The notes: generated by a model from the letters alone, not told the origin. DNA of 64,000 nucleotides from Mesorhizobium sp. (GCA_004017535.1 SAJS01000013.1:5878-69877), one strand, 5' to 3'. Positions 26,442 through 35,330 are shown, counted from the first letter of the stretch. A program made the numbers and translations.

Positions 26442-27374
26442 TCAGAACGCGACCTTATCCCCGCCCTTGAGCTGCAGGATTTGGCGCGCCTCGTCGGGTG
26501 TGGCGATGGAGGCGCCGAGGCCTTCGATGATCTGGCGCACCTTGGTGACCTGTTCGGCGCTGGAGCGGGCGAGCTTGCCCTTGCCGATCCAGAGTGAATC
26601 CTCCAGTCCGACGCGCACATTGCCGCCCAGCGCGATCGCCTGCGTGGCGATCGGCAGTTGATGGCGGCCGGCGCCCAGCACCGACCAGTGATAGTCGTTG
26701 CCGAACAGGCGGTCGGCCGTGCGCTTCATGTGCGCGACGTCTTCCGGATGCGTGCCGATGCCGCCGAGGATGCCGAAGACACTCTGGACGAAGAACGGCG
26801 CCTTGACCAGGCCGCGCTCGACGAAATGCGCCAGCGTATAGAGGTGGCCGATATCGTAGCACTCGATCTCGAAGCGCGTGCCGCTGTCGGCGCAGGTGCG
26901 CAATATGTGCTCGATGTCGCAAAAAGTGTTGCGGAAGATGCGGTCGCGCGAGGATTCGAGATAGGGCCGCTCCCAGTCATGCTCGAAGGTCTTGAAGCGT
27001 TCCAGCATCGGGAACAGCGCGAAATTCATCGAGCCCATGTTGAGCGAGGCGACCTCGGGCGCAAAGACCTTCGCCGGCCTCACCCGCTCCTCCACGCTCA
27101 TCGTCGCGGCACCGCCGGTGGTGATGTTGACCACGCAGTTGGAGCGCTGCTTGATGACCTGCAGGAAAGGCGCGAAGGCCTCGGTCGATTGGTCGGGGCG
27201 GCCGTCGACCGGATTGCGGGCATGGAGATGGACGATCGCTGCGCCCGCCTCGGCCGCCTCGATTGCCGCGGTGGCGATCTCTTCGGCCGTCACCGGCAGA
27301 TGCGGCGACATCGACGGCGTATGGATCGAGCCCGTGACCGCGCAGGTGATGATGATCTTGTTCCGGTTCGCCAC
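26442..27374 (-). CDS. BKACE family enzyme (3-keto-5-aminohexanoate cleavage protein)
   Basis: 310 residues, the normal length. The N-terminus IIITCAVTGSIHTPSMSPHLPVT and the zinc-site HLHARNP are diagnostic of beta-keto acid cleavage enzymes, which condense a beta-keto acid with acetyl-CoA and split it into acetoacetate and a CoA thioester. The substrate cannot be told from sequence; members handle lysine, carnitine and other catabolites. The start is a GTG with GAGG 8 bp upstream. A decayed ABC permease lies directly upstream, perhaps the former uptake system for its substrate. Confidence 0.92.
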   Translation of the reverse strand: MANRNKIIITCAVTGSIHTPSMSPHLPVTAEEIATAAIEAAEAGAAIVHLHARNPVDGRPDQSTEAFAPFLQVIKQRSNCVVNITTGGAATMSVEERVRPAKVFAPEVASLNMGSMNFALFPMLERFKTFEHDWERPYLESSRDRIFRNTFCDIEHILRTCADSGTRFEIECYDIGHLYTLAHFVERGLVKAPFFVQSVFGILGGIGTHPEDVAHMKRTADRLFGNDYHWSVLGAGRHQLPIATQAIALGGNVRVGLEDSLWIGKGKLARSSAEQVTKVRQIIEGLGASIATPDEARQILQLKGGDKVAF

Positions 27375-27410
27375 TTTTGATGCCTCGATATCTTGGTTGT
27401 TTGGGAGCGC

Positions 27411-27680
27411 CTATTTGACCGCGCCTTGCGCGATGACGGAAATGAACTGCTTCGACAGCACGATATAGAGCACGGTAATCGGCAGCGCCGCCAGTGTCAG
27501 CCCGGTGAACAGCACCCCCCAGTCGGTGGTGAATTCGCCGACGAACACGGTCAGCCCTTGCGGCAGTGTGTCTTCAAATTGTCGGAGGTGATCAGCACCA
27601 GCGGGAAGAAAAAGTCGTTCCAGATCGGCACCGCGTTCTGGATCGCTACGATGACCAGCGCCGGCCGGGAGCGAAATGCA
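27411..27680 (-). pseudogene. Remnant of a MalG-type sugar ABC transporter permease
   Basis: Read on the minus strand, this stretch encodes the C-terminal end of a carbohydrate ABC permease: AIQNAVPIWNDFFFPLVLIT, SDNLKT, then LPQGLTVFVGE, LFTGLTLAALPITVLYIVL and SKQFISVIAQGAVK before a TAG at 27413-27411. The frame breaks between NLKT and LPQG, where an extra AC dinucleotide is present (ACAC near 27569-27574). Everything upstream of about 27680 is missing. It is a truncated, frameshifted relic next to the BKACE gene. Confidence 0.82.
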
Positions 27681-27733
27681 GAAAGAGGCGGGCGCTGGCG
27701 GGCGCCTGCCTCGTTCATGTCCTGCATCGGGAA

Positions 27734-28372
27734 TCAGGCAGCGGCGGCGGCCTGATTGGCATTGGCGGCGGCGATCGCGTCGACCTTGGCGGTGGCCTTG
27801 GCGAGCGCCGCCGTGACCGCATCGGCGCCCATGCCGACGCCCTCGACGCGGATCACCTCGACATCGGTCATGCCGAGGAAGCCGAGCACGCTGCGCAGAT
27901 AGGGTACCGCATGGTCCATCTGCACCGCGGCGCCTTCCGAATAGATGCCGCCGGAAGCGAGCACGATGTAGACCTTCTTGCCGGCGACGAGGCCCTTCGG
28001 GCCATTCTCGCCGTAGGCAAAGGTCTTGCCGGAGCGGGCGACGTGGTCGACCCAGGACTTCAACGTCGAGGAGATGTTGAAGTTGATGAAGCCGGTGGCG
28101 AGGATCACGGTGTCGGCGGCGAAAAGCTCGTCGAGCACGGCGTCGGAAACGCCCACGACTTCGGCCTGGCGCGGCGTGCGGGCCTCGGCCGGCGTGTAGA
28201 TGCCGGTGGCGTAATCAGGGTCGATATGCGGCAGCGGATTGGCGACCAGATCGCGCACGACAAGCGTGCTGGATGGATCGGCGGCAAGCAGCTTCTGGGC
28301 AAGATCGGTGGCGACGCGGGTCGAGTGCGAAGCGGCGCCGCGCGGGCTGGAGGTAACGAGAAGAATAGACAT
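27734..28372 (-). CDS. azoR: FMN-dependent NADH-azoreductase
   Basis: 212 residues of the flavodoxin-like fold. MSILLVTSSPRGAASHST supplies the FMN phosphate-binding loop, and FINFNISSTLKSWVDHVARSG is the conserved AzoR segment around the flavin. The enzyme reduces azo compounds and quinones with NADH; the natural role is probably quinone detoxification. AGGGGA precedes the ATG at 28372. It is divergent from a LysR gene that is the likely regulator. The C-terminus ends in an Ala-rich tail. Confidence 0.9.
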   Translation of the reverse strand: MSILLVTSSPRGAASHSTRVATDLAQKLLAADPSSTLVVRDLVANPLPHIDPDYATGIYTPAEARTPRQAEVVGVSDAVLDELFAADTVILATGFINFNISSTLKSWVDHVARSGKTFAYGENGPKGLVAGKKVYIVLASGGIYSEGAAVQMDHAVPYLRSVLGFLGMTDVEVIRVEGVGMGADAVTAALAKATAKVDAIAAANANQAAAAA

Positions 28373-28421
28373 GGCGGTGTCCCCTTGGGGTTGGATTGAA
28401 ACTTTCCACGCCAATATGGGA

Positions 28422-28459
28422 TTGCTGCTCCATCAGGATAACTGGTATAATATGTATAC
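28422..28459 (+). promoter_or_regulatory. LysR promoter and dyad in the azoR/LysR gap
   Basis: TTGCTG (28422-28427) and a consensus TATAAT (28446-28451) are 18 bp apart on the plus strand, about 38 bp before the LysR start. A dyad GTATA-N5-TATAC (28445-28459) overlaps the -10 box, fitting the T-N11-A type site used by LysR proteins and suggesting autoregulation plus control of divergent azoR. Confidence 0.55.
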
Positions 28460-28488
28460 AATCCATCAACAAAGTGGATGGCATAGCC

Positions 28489-29436
28489 ATGCAGCCGAAC
28501 CCGACATTGGACCAACTCCAGATCCTGGTGGCTGTCGCCGATACCGGGAGCTTCTCGGCAGCAGGGCGCAAGCTCAACCGGGCGCAGTCTGTGGTGAGCT
28601 ACGGCATCGCCAATCTCGAAGCGCAGCTCGGCCTGAAGCTGTTCGAGCGCGAAGGCGTGCGCGAGCCGCAGCTGACCGATGTCGGCAAGGCGATGCTGGA
28701 GGATGCGCGGCGCATGATCGGCGTGCTGCAGCGCATCCGCTCGCGGGCCGACGGCTACCGGCAAGGGCTGGAAGCGGAAGTGGCGATATCGGTCGACGTG
28801 ACGCTGCCTTCCCCGGCGCTGGTGCGCGTGCTCAAGGCCTTCGAGGCGCAGTTCCCGGCGGTCATGCTGCGGCTTTATATCGGGTCGCTCGGCCTGATCG
28901 TCGACCAGGTCGTGAACGGCCAGGTGGATCTCGGCTTCGGCGGCCTGCAAGGCGATGCCGACGTCAATCTGCTGCGCATCGGCTTCACCTCCCTGGTGCC
29001 TGCGGCGGCGCCCGACCATCCATTGGCCAAACTGCCGAAGCCGGTCGGTGTCGAGGACCTGCGCGAGCACATCCAGCTTGTCGTCACCGACCAGTCGGAG
29101 CGGACGCGCGGGCGAGACTATGGCGTTTTTGCCTATCGCACCTGGCGGCTGACCGATATGCGCACCAAGCATGCGCTGATGCGCGAGGGCCTCGGCTGGG
29201 GCGGCCTGCCGCGCTGGCTGATCGCCGACGACCTAGCCAGCGGCCGATTGGTGGAGCTCGATCTGGAGCCCTATCGCGAGGTGCGCTCGCCGCTCTACGC
29301 CATGCACCGCAACGATCGCAGCCCCAAGCCGGCGGCGACCTGGCTTATCGACGAGTTCAGGCGCCAGCTGGGCTGCTTCAACGAGATGGAGCCGGGCGTG
29401 TGGACGGAGGAGGAACCGGAGACAAGCCGTCCATGA
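28489..29436 (+). CDS. LysR-family transcriptional regulator, divergent from azoR
   Basis: 315 residues with a LysR HTH (about 8-66; [37 protein letters not shown]) and an effector domain (about 90-300). The start at 28489 puts the HTH at the usual distance from the N-terminus and leaves the promoter outside the gene. Its position head-to-head with azoR is the classic LysR arrangement; a quinone or related electrophile is a plausible inducer. The last 59 bp overlap the convergent TetR gene. Confidence 0.9.
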   Translation: MQPNPTLDQLQILVAVADTGSFSAAGRKLNRAQSVVSYGIANLEAQLGLKLFEREGVREPQLTDVGKAMLEDARRMIGVLQRIRSRADGYRQGLEAEVAISVDVTLPSPALVRVLKAFEAQFPAVMLRLYIGSLGLIVDQVVNGQVDLGFGGLQGDADVNLLRIGFTSLVPAAAPDHPLAKLPKPVGVEDLREHIQLVVTDQSERTRGRDYGVFAYRTWRLTDMRTKHALMREGLGWGGLPRWLIADDLASGRLVELDLEPYREVRSPLYAMHRNDRSPKPAATWLIDEFRRQLGCFNEMEPGVWTEEEPETSRP

Positions 29437-30004
29437 GCGCGATCAGCACCGCGCGATAATCCTCGGCAGGCGCGCCGGCCTCGATGGCCAGAGCCGCCCG
29501 GTCGAAGGCGGCGGCGAGCAGGGCGGTCAGCGCCTCGACCGGCAATCTGGTCAGCTGCTGCGCCCGCATCGCGGCGACCAAGCCTTCGCGCAGCGAGCGG
29601 TTGCCGTGGTGGTTGTCGATCTCGTCCATCGCGGTGCGGCCGAGCACGGCCGGCCCGTCGAGCAGCAGAAGCCGTGTCCGGCCGGGTGCCCGCATTGCCT
29701 CCAGATAGGCGTCCGATCCGGCGATCAGCGCGTCGCGCGCGGAGAGCGATGGCGGCGAAGCATGGTCGATCTCCGCCGCCACGGCCGCTGCTTCCTGTTC
29801 GACGACCGCGGCGAACAGCGCCTGCTTGTCGGCGAAGTGATGGTAGAGCGCGCCGCGCGTCACGCCGGCCTCGGCGACGATCTCGGGCGTGCCGGTCTCG
29901 GCATAGGATTTTTCCGTGAACAGCTTTCGCGCCGCGCGGATCAGATCGGCGCGCGTCGCCTCGGTGCGGTCGCGGTTGGAGCGGCGTCCGGACTCCTGTT
30001 GCAT
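29378..30004 (-). CDS. TetR/AcrR-family transcriptional regulator
   Basis: 208 residues. The HTH region (about 17-65) has [22 protein letters not shown], a textbook TetR recognition helix, and the rest is helical with no recognised ligand class. It ends inside the 3' end of the convergent LysR gene. The start at 30004 is immediately next to the first of two operator dyads, so it is probably autoregulated and represses the divergent glyoxalase-family gene. Confidence 0.9.
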   Translation of the reverse strand: MQQESGRRSNRDRTEATRADLIRAARKLFTEKSYAETGTPEIVAEAGVTRGALYHHFADKQALFAAVVEQEAAAVAAEIDHASPPSLSARDALIAGSDAYLEAMRAPGRTRLLLLDGPAVLGRTAMDEIDNHHGNRSLREGLVAAMRAQQLTRLPVEALTALLAAAFDRAALAIEAGAPAEDYRAVLIALMDGLSPVPPPSTRPAPSR

Positions 30005-30049
30005 ACATGCAGCCTGTATGTTATTTGCATTTACATGCAGACTGTATGT
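30005..30049. promoter_or_regulatory. Two direct copies of a 17-bp TetR operator
   Basis: ACATGCAGCCTGTATGT (30005-30021) and ACATGCAGACTGTATGT (30033-30049) differ at one base; each is an imperfect palindrome (ACATGCAG / CTGTATGT, 7 of 8 pairs). Centres are 28 bp apart. They occupy the whole gap between the divergent TetR and glyoxalase-family genes. Confidence 0.82.
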
Positions 30050-30070
30050 TGGACGAGAGGAGAAGGAAAG

Positions 30071-30496
30071 ATGAAGACGACGAGTTATTATCCGGTGCTG
30101 ATGACGGGCGATGTCGAAGGCACGGCGGCCTTTTATGTCGAGCATTTCCGCTTCAAGCCGCTCTTCGAAAGCGACTGGTATGTGCATCTGCAATCGAGCG
30201 AGGACAGGCGCGTCAACCTTGGCATAGTCCAGGGCGATCACGAGACGATCCCGCAAGAGGGACGGGGGCGCGCGTCCGGCCTGCTGATCAATTTCGAGGT
30301 CCGGGATCCCGACGCCGTCTATGAGCGGGTTGTCGCCGCCGGCCTGCCAATCCTGCGCAGCTTGCGCGACGAACCGTTCGGCCAGCGCCATTTCATCGCC
30401 AGCGACCCCAATGGCGTGCTGATCGACGTCATCAAGCCGATCCCGCCGAGCGAGGAATTCCTGGCGCAGTACGCGGAGGGCATGGCGGGGGTCTGA
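30071..30496 (+). CDS. Glyoxalase/VOC family protein
   Basis: 141 residues with the paired beta-alpha-beta-beta-beta units of vicinal-oxygen-chelate proteins: [21 protein letters not shown] at the start, [19 protein letters not shown] in the middle and [17 protein letters not shown] near the end. Such proteins include glyoxalase I, bleomycin-binding and dioxygenase enzymes; which one is not clear here. A purine-rich AGGAGAAGG precedes the ATG. Control by the divergent TetR is suggested by the two operators. Confidence 0.88.
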   Translation: MKTTSYYPVLMTGDVEGTAAFYVEHFRFKPLFESDWYVHLQSSEDRRVNLGIVQGDHETIPQEGRGRASGLLINFEVRDPDAVYERVVAAGLPILRSLRDEPFGQRHFIASDPNGVLIDVIKPIPPSEEFLAQYAEGMAGV

Positions 30497-30525
30497 ACGA
30501 CGGCTCCTGCCAGCAGAGAGGGCCT

Positions 30526-30545
30526 GGACGGCCGCTTAGCCGTCC
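30526..30545 (+). terminator. Hairpin after the glyoxalase-family gene
   Basis: GGACGGC (30526-30532), a 6-nt loop, and GCCGTCC (30539-30545) pair perfectly 30 bp after the stop codon. There is no T tract, so termination is only probable. Confidence 0.4.
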
Positions 30546-30666
30546 CATCCCGCAGCTCCATGACGGCGCTGCCGGTGTCGCTGCCTCCATGAATTCTTGC
30601 ACGGCGCGTGATCAAATAGAATCAACGCGCAGCTCTATCCCGTTGCTTCAGCTGAATTTTCTCGCG

Positions 30667-31626
30667 TCAAAATGACACCTTGGCCACCACCGCACGGTGG
30701 TCCGACGGCCATGGTGAAACGACGATGTCGGCTTCAGGTGTCTTCTCGCCCACGACGCCGGCGCTGTGAACCTTCAGCGCCTTGGCACGGGCGAAGATGA
30801 AGTCGATGCGATCGTGATGATCTTCCGGATTGCTGGCCTCGGTGGTCGGCGTCCAGGTGATGCCGGGCTTGGCAACCTCATCGGGATAGGCAGCGCGGAA
30901 AAGGTCGACAAAGCCCGCTTTCTCCAGCTTGGTGGTGCCTGGCCACTCGACGGCCAGTGGCTGGAAGCCGGCCTTGACTGTGCCCGGCGTCCAGTCGCGG
31001 TGCGAGGGCTCATTGAAGTCGCCAGCTATGAAGACCGCGTCGGCATTGGTTGCGGCATCAGCATCGTCGATCAGCGCATTGAAGGCCTCGCCGCGGGTCG
31101 ACTCGGCCGACTTGATGACTTCGTCCGCTGTCTTGAGGAAAGGGGCAGCGCCATATTCGATGTTGAGAAGCTGATAGGGCTGATAGGGCGCGTCGTCCAG
31201 GTTGACGCAAAACACATAGACGCTTCGCCCCTTGACATCGATGGCGACGCCGAGATCGTCCGCTGTCGGCTTGACGATCGGATAACGCGAAATGACGGCA
31301 TTGGCCCAGATCGCCGGGTTGGCCATAGTCTGGTCGTAGTAATGGAAGCCAAGGGCGGCGGCGATTTTCGGTGCGACGGATTCACCGCGCGGCGTACAAA
31401 CATCCGCCGTGCAGGGATCACCCTCCAGCCGCGTCTCCGAAATGGCGACGATGTCAGCGCCCGCCGCCTTGATTGCGGCCACGGTTTCATCGACCGGCTT
31501 GCCGGCATTGCCGCCACCTCCCCAGATGTTGAACGCCATCATCGTTAGTGACGTCTCGGCGGCCGGTGCATTGCCGCTCGCCGCCGCCAGGACGCCAAGC
31601 GCAACCGCCAGTACTTTTGCGTTCAT
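30667..31626 (-). CDS. Exported endonuclease/exonuclease/phosphatase (EEP) family protein
   Basis: 319 residues with a signal peptide (MNAKVLAVALGVLAAASGNA, cut near PAAET). EEP catalytic segments are in order: MAFNIWGGGGN, ADIVAISETRLEG (metal-binding Glu), VFIAGDFNEPSHRDW (Asp/Asn), RIDFIFA and SPWPSDHRAVVA (Asp-His pair). These suggest an Mg2+-dependent phosphodiesterase acting in the periplasm or outside, on nucleic acids, nucleotides or phospholipid head groups. AGAGGAAA precedes the ATG at 31626. Confidence 0.88.
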   Translation of the reverse strand: MNAKVLAVALGVLAAASGNAPAAETSLTMMAFNIWGGGGNAGKPVDETVAAIKAAGADIVAISETRLEGDPCTADVCTPRGESVAPKIAAALGFHYYDQTMANPAIWANAVISRYPIVKPTADDLGVAIDVKGRSVYVFCVNLDDAPYQPYQLLNIEYGAAPFLKTADEVIKSAESTRGEAFNALIDDADAATNADAVFIAGDFNEPSHRDWTPGTVKAGFQPLAVEWPGTTKLEKAGFVDLFRAAYPDEVAKPGITWTPTTEASNPEDHHDRIDFIFARAKALKVHSAGVVGEKTPEADIVVSPWPSDHRAVVAKVSF

Positions 31627-31735
31627 GTCGATTTCCTCTGGGAGTTCTGTTGAGAGTTCTCCCATAAGCCAGCCAGATGGCAAGCCGATGACATGATCCG
31701 TGCCGCCGCCGGGTTTTGTCCGTCGGCCCTTGTGC

Positions 31736-32680
31736 TCAGCCCCTTGCCACCGGCGTCACCGCCACCTGGCTGACGCCGGTGCGGCGCACCACCGTGCACA
31801 GCGTCTCGCGGCCGATGCGCTCGGCATCGAGCATGCGCACCAGATCATCCACGCCGGTGACCGGCCGGCCGTCTATGGCGGCGATGATATCGCCTTCCTT
31901 CAGACCGGCCTTGGCGGCGGGGCCGTTCTTCTCGACGCCGCGCAGGCGCACCGCCGTGTTCGTGGTCACCTGCGACAGGAGCGCCGCCCGGCGCGGCAGG
32001 TTGGTCGTGTCGGCGGAGACGCCGATGAAGGCGCGGCGCACGCGGCCGAAGCGGATGATTTCCGAAATGACGAAATTGGCGGTGTTGGAGGCGACGGCGA
32101 AGGCGATGCCTTGTGCGCCGTGGATCATGGCGGTGTTGACGCCGATCACTTCGCCCGCCGACGACACCAGCGGCCCGCCCGAATTGCCGGGATTGAGCGC
32201 GGCGTCGGTCTGGATGACATCGTCGATCAGCCGACCGGTCGAGGCGCGCATCGAGCGGCCGAGGGCGGAGACGACGCCGGCGGTCACGGTCCATTCGAAA
32301 CCGAGCGGATTGCCGATGGCGATCGCGATCTGGCCGCGGCGCAGGCGCTTGGAATCGCCGAGCGGCGCGACATCGGCGAAACTGCCGTCGGCACGAACCA
32401 GGGCGATGTCCGTGTCGGGATCGCGGCCAAGCACGTGGCCTTCGCGCGAGGCGCCGTCCGGCATGGTGACGCGCACGGCGCGCGCATCGCCGACGACATG
32501 GAAATTGGTGACGACCAGTCCGTCTTGCGCGATGACGAAGCCGGAGCCGTGACCGCCGGCGCTGATGCGTTCAATACGGCAGACGGCCGGACCGATACGA
32601 TCGACCGCGTCGGCCACGGATGCCGAGTAGGCATCGAGCAAGGTGTCGTCAGATGGAACTTTTTCGGCGGCGAAGGCCAT
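31736..32680 (-). CDS. HtrA/DegP-like S1C serine protease with PDZ domain, no signal peptide
   Basis: 314 residues: a trypsin-like domain (about 20-205) with an intact triad, His in VVTNFHVV, Asp in PDTDIALV and Ser in NPGNSGGPL, followed by one PDZ domain (about 215-310; GLKEGDIIAAIDGRPV). No signal peptide or membrane segment is seen, unlike DegP or DegS, so the protein may be cytoplasmic. It is divergent from a second HtrA-like gene that has lost the triad, suggesting a functional pair. Confidence 0.9.
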   Translation of the reverse strand: MAFAAEKVPSDDTLLDAYSASVADAVDRIGPAVCRIERISAGGHGSGFVIAQDGLVVTNFHVVGDARAVRVTMPDGASREGHVLGRDPDTDIALVRADGSFADVAPLGDSKRLRRGQIAIAIGNPLGFEWTVTAGVVSALGRSMRASTGRLIDDVIQTDAALNPGNSGGPLVSSAGEVIGVNTAMIHGAQGIAFAVASNTANFVISEIIRFGRVRRAFIGVSADTTNLPRRAALLSQVTTNTAVRLRGVEKNGPAAKAGLKEGDIIAAIDGRPVTGVDDLVRMLDAERIGRETLCTVVRRTGVSQVAVTPVARG

Positions 32681-32810
32681 GGGCGTGTTCCCTCGTGCAA
32701 TGATGACTATATGTGCGAAGCGGCCGCAATTGCCGCGACCTGACCAGATGGCCAGTCGGGCTGTGACTAGCCGTCAGGCGAGTATCCGCGGCTGCGCTAG
32801 CGAGCGATAT

Positions 32811-32828
32811 CTGGGTCACCGAACCCAG
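32811..32828 (+). promoter_or_regulatory. Hairpin at the ribosome-binding site of the dead HtrA homologue
   Basis: CTGGGT (32811-32816) and ACCCAG (32823-32828) form a 6-bp stem that reaches into the AGGAGA ribosome-binding site about 10 bp before the start codon, so it could lower translation. This is a short structure and may be incidental. Confidence 0.3.
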
Positions 32829-32839
32829 GAGACAGTCTT

Positions 32840-33715
32840 ATGAGCGACTTCAATCTCAGTGCCTTTTCCGATGCGATCGCCGATGTCGCGGCCACAGCTG
32901 CGCCCGCGCTCGCGAGTTTCGTCACGCATCACCATCGCACCGCGAGCGCCTTCCACTGGCGAGACGGCTATTTCGTTACCGCCGAGGAAGCGGTCGAAGC
33001 CGGCGAGGAGATCGAATTGACACTGGCCTCCGGCGAAACCGTGAAGGCAGAGCTGGCCGGTCGCGATCCGTCGACGGGCGTTGCGCTGCTGAAGCCCGCT
33101 TCCGGCGCTGCCGGTTTGCTGCAACTCACTCAGGCCGGCACGGTGCGTCCCGGCAATCTAGCGATTGCCGTGGGCAACAGCGATGGCGCAGCGCTTGCCG
33201 TGTTCGGCACGGTCGGCGAGGTCGGGCCGGCGTGGCGCTCGATGCGCGGCGGCGCGATCGAGCGCCGCATCAACCTCGCCATCAACACCGGCGGTCGCTT
33301 CGAGGGCGGTCCGGTGCTCGACGCCAAGGGCGGTTTGATCGGCATGCTGTTGTTCGGACCGCGCCGGCGGGCGCTGGTCATGCCTTACGAGACGATCGAG
33401 CGCGCGGTTGCCACGCTGCGCGAGAAGGGTCATGTCGCGCGCGGCTATCTCGGCGCCGGGCTGCATCCGATCCGCAACGGCGACACCAAAGGCGCCATGG
33501 TCATGAGCCTCGACGACAACGGCCCGGCCAAAGCCGCCGGCCTGCATGTCGGCGATATCGTCGTCGCCTGGAACGGCGAAGCCGTGCATGGCCCGCGCGA
33601 ACTGATCCGCAAGCTCGGGCCGGACAGCGCGGGCACCACCGTTACGCTTGGTGTTTCGAGCGGCGGCACCGAGCGCGACGTTTCGATCACCATCGGCGAG
33701 AAGCCGCTGAGCTGA
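32840..33715 (+). CDS. Catalytically inactive HtrA-like protein (trypsin-like fold plus PDZ)
   Basis: 291 residues that align with HtrA proteases throughout. The protease-like part is about 15-195 and the PDZ about 200-288 (KAAGLHVGDIVVAWNGEAV). All three catalytic positions are changed: the His segment reads FVTAEEAV (His to Glu), the Asp segment DPSTGVALLK (Asp to Gly), and the Ser segment NTGGRFEGGPV (Ser to Glu with one extra residue). The fold markers around them (GRDP, VGNSDG, GGPVLDAKGGLIG) remain. No signal peptide. It probably binds peptides or partners rather than cutting; the LuxR-type gene follows after 8 bp. Confidence 0.85.
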   Translation: MSDFNLSAFSDAIADVAATAAPALASFVTHHHRTASAFHWRDGYFVTAEEAVEAGEEIELTLASGETVKAELAGRDPSTGVALLKPASGAAGLLQLTQAGTVRPGNLAIAVGNSDGAALAVFGTVGEVGPAWRSMRGGAIERRINLAINTGGRFEGGPVLDAKGGLIGMLLFGPRRRALVMPYETIERAVATLREKGHVARGYLGAGLHPIRNGDTKGAMVMSLDDNGPAKAAGLHVGDIVVAWNGEAVHGPRELIRKLGPDSAGTTVTLGVSSGGTERDVSITIGEKPLS

Positions 33716-33723
33716 GAGGATCG

Positions 33724-34368
33724 ATGGCAAGCAGCGCGGCACAAGTGATCGCACGACCGGAACCGTCAGCCCACCGGCTGACGGTGCTGGTGGCGCTCGG
33801 CAATGCCGAGCGGGCCGTGCAGCTTGCCGATGCGCTTGCCGCGAGTGACGATCTGCTGCCGACTTTGGCCGGGAGCAGCACAGGCCAGCCAGCGGATGTC
33901 GCGGTGACAGACGATGCGGCCTTGGAAAGCCGGGCTGTCGGCTCGACGATGCCTGTTGTGCTGCTGTCCCGCCGCAGCGGACACGAGCGGCTTCCCGGCA
34001 ATGTGGTCGCCGTGCTGCCGTCGTTGGCCGATGACCTGTTGATCGCTGCCGCGGCGCGGCTCGCAGCTTCCGGTTATCGCATCGACAGGGCAGGGCCATC
34101 AGAGGTCGCGCATGGCGATTTCCACGACGGGCTCGCCGAAGAGGACGTGACGGAGGACAATCCGGCGCGTCCGGCCCTGTCGCCGCGCGAGGCGGAGGTG
34201 TTGGCGCTGCTCGCCGAAGGCGCCCCGAACAAGGTGATCGCCCGGCGGCTCAACATTTCGGTCCACACGGCGAAGTTCCATGTCGCCGCCATCCTGATCA
34301 AGCTCGGCGCCGCCAACCGGACGGACGCGATCGCGATAGCGATGCGGCAGGGGCTGGTGTTGGTCTAG
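33724..34368 (+). CDS. LuxR/NarL-type HTH regulator with degenerate receiver-like domain
   Basis: 214 residues. The C-terminal LuxR HTH (about 150-212) is well conserved: LSPREAEVLALLAEGAPNKV and ISVHTAKFHVAAIL. The N-terminal about 110 residues have the length and alternating pattern of a receiver domain, but the acidic pocket after the first strand is replaced (VLVALGNAE), so normal phosphorylation is doubtful. GAGAGGA ends just before the ATG, and the gene starts 8 bp after the dead HtrA gene, so the two are translated together and probably function together. Confidence 0.82.
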   Translation: MASSAAQVIARPEPSAHRLTVLVALGNAERAVQLADALAASDDLLPTLAGSSTGQPADVAVTDDAALESRAVGSTMPVVLLSRRSGHERLPGNVVAVLPSLADDLLIAAAARLAASGYRIDRAGPSEVAHGDFHDGLAEEDVTEDNPARPALSPREAEVLALLAEGAPNKVIARRLNISVHTAKFHVAAILIKLGAANRTDAIAIAMRQGLVLV

Positions 34369-34463
34369 GCCTTCCGGCACGACGCTGCGTAATCCGTCTT
34401 GCCCCTTGCGCCACGGCTGTCTGCCGCGCAAGTTGCCTCCCTTATTGCACAGGGAGGCGAAGG

Positions 34464-35330
34464 ATGTCGCTCAACGGAAAGACGCTGTTCATCTCGGGCG
34501 GATCGCGCGGCATCGGGCTGGCGATCGCGCTCAGGGCAGCGCGCGACGGCGCCAATGTGACGATCGCTGCCAAGACCGCCGAGCCGCATCCGAAGCTGCC
34601 GGGCACCATCTACACCGCAGCGCAAGAAATCGAGCAGGCCGGCGGCAAGGCCTTGCCGGTGCTTTGTGACATCCGCGACGAAGCGCAGGTAGCCGAGGCG
34701 GTGGCGAAAACCGTGGAGCGGTTCGGCGGCATCGACATCTGCGTCAACAATGCCAGCGCCATCCAGCTTACCGGCACGCTGGAGACCGACATGAAGCGCT
34801 ACGACCTGATGCATCAGATCAACACTCGCGGCACGTTCCTGGTCTCCAAAATGTGCATTCCGCACCTGAAGTTGGCCAAGAACCCTCACATCCTGAATCT
34901 GGCGCCGCCGCTCGACATGAAGGCCAAGTGGTTCAAGAACCATGTCGCCTATACGATGGCGAAGTTCGGCATGTCGATGTGCACGCTTGGCATGAGCGCC
35001 GAGTTCGCCAAGGACGGCATCGCGGTGAATTCACTTTGGCCGATCTCGACCATCGACACGGCCGCGGTGCGCAATCTTCTGGGCGGAGCCACGGTGGCGG
35101 CGATGAGCCGCTCGCCCGACATCATGGCGGATGCCGCGCATGCGATCTTCCTGCGGCCGTCGCGCGAGGCGACCGGAAATTTCTATATCGACGAAGAGGT
35201 GCTTCGCGCCGAAGGCGTGACGGATTTTTCGATGTACGCGCCCGGCGCCGCCGATCAGCTCGCAGGCGACTTCTTCGTTCCCGACGAGGTGTTTGCGAAC
35301 TCGCAGACGAAGGTCAGAAGAATCTACTGA
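34464..35330 (+). CDS. SDR family NAD(P)-dependent oxidoreductase (HSDL2-like)
   Basis: 288 residues. The cofactor motif SGGSRGIGLAIALRAA is at about 11-26, the NNAS segment (ICVNNASAIQ) follows the fourth strand, and the active site YTMAK (Tyr-x-x-x-Lys) lies near 173-177. The LNLAPPLDMKAKW stretch is characteristic of the HSDL2-type branch, for which bacterial substrates are unknown. Its C-terminus is long enough to cover a standard substrate lid. Neighbouring genes do not suggest a pathway. Confidence 0.88.
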   Translation: MSLNGKTLFISGGSRGIGLAIALRAARDGANVTIAAKTAEPHPKLPGTIYTAAQEIEQAGGKALPVLCDIRDEAQVAEAVAKTVERFGGIDICVNNASAIQLTGTLETDMKRYDLMHQINTRGTFLVSKMCIPHLKLAKNPHILNLAPPLDMKAKWFKNHVAYTMAKFGMSMCTLGMSAEFAKDGIAVNSLWPISTIDTAAVRNLLGGATVAAMSRSPDIMADAAHAIFLRPSREATGNFYIDEEVLRAEGVTDFSMYAPGAADQLAGDFFVPDEVFANSQTKVRRIY

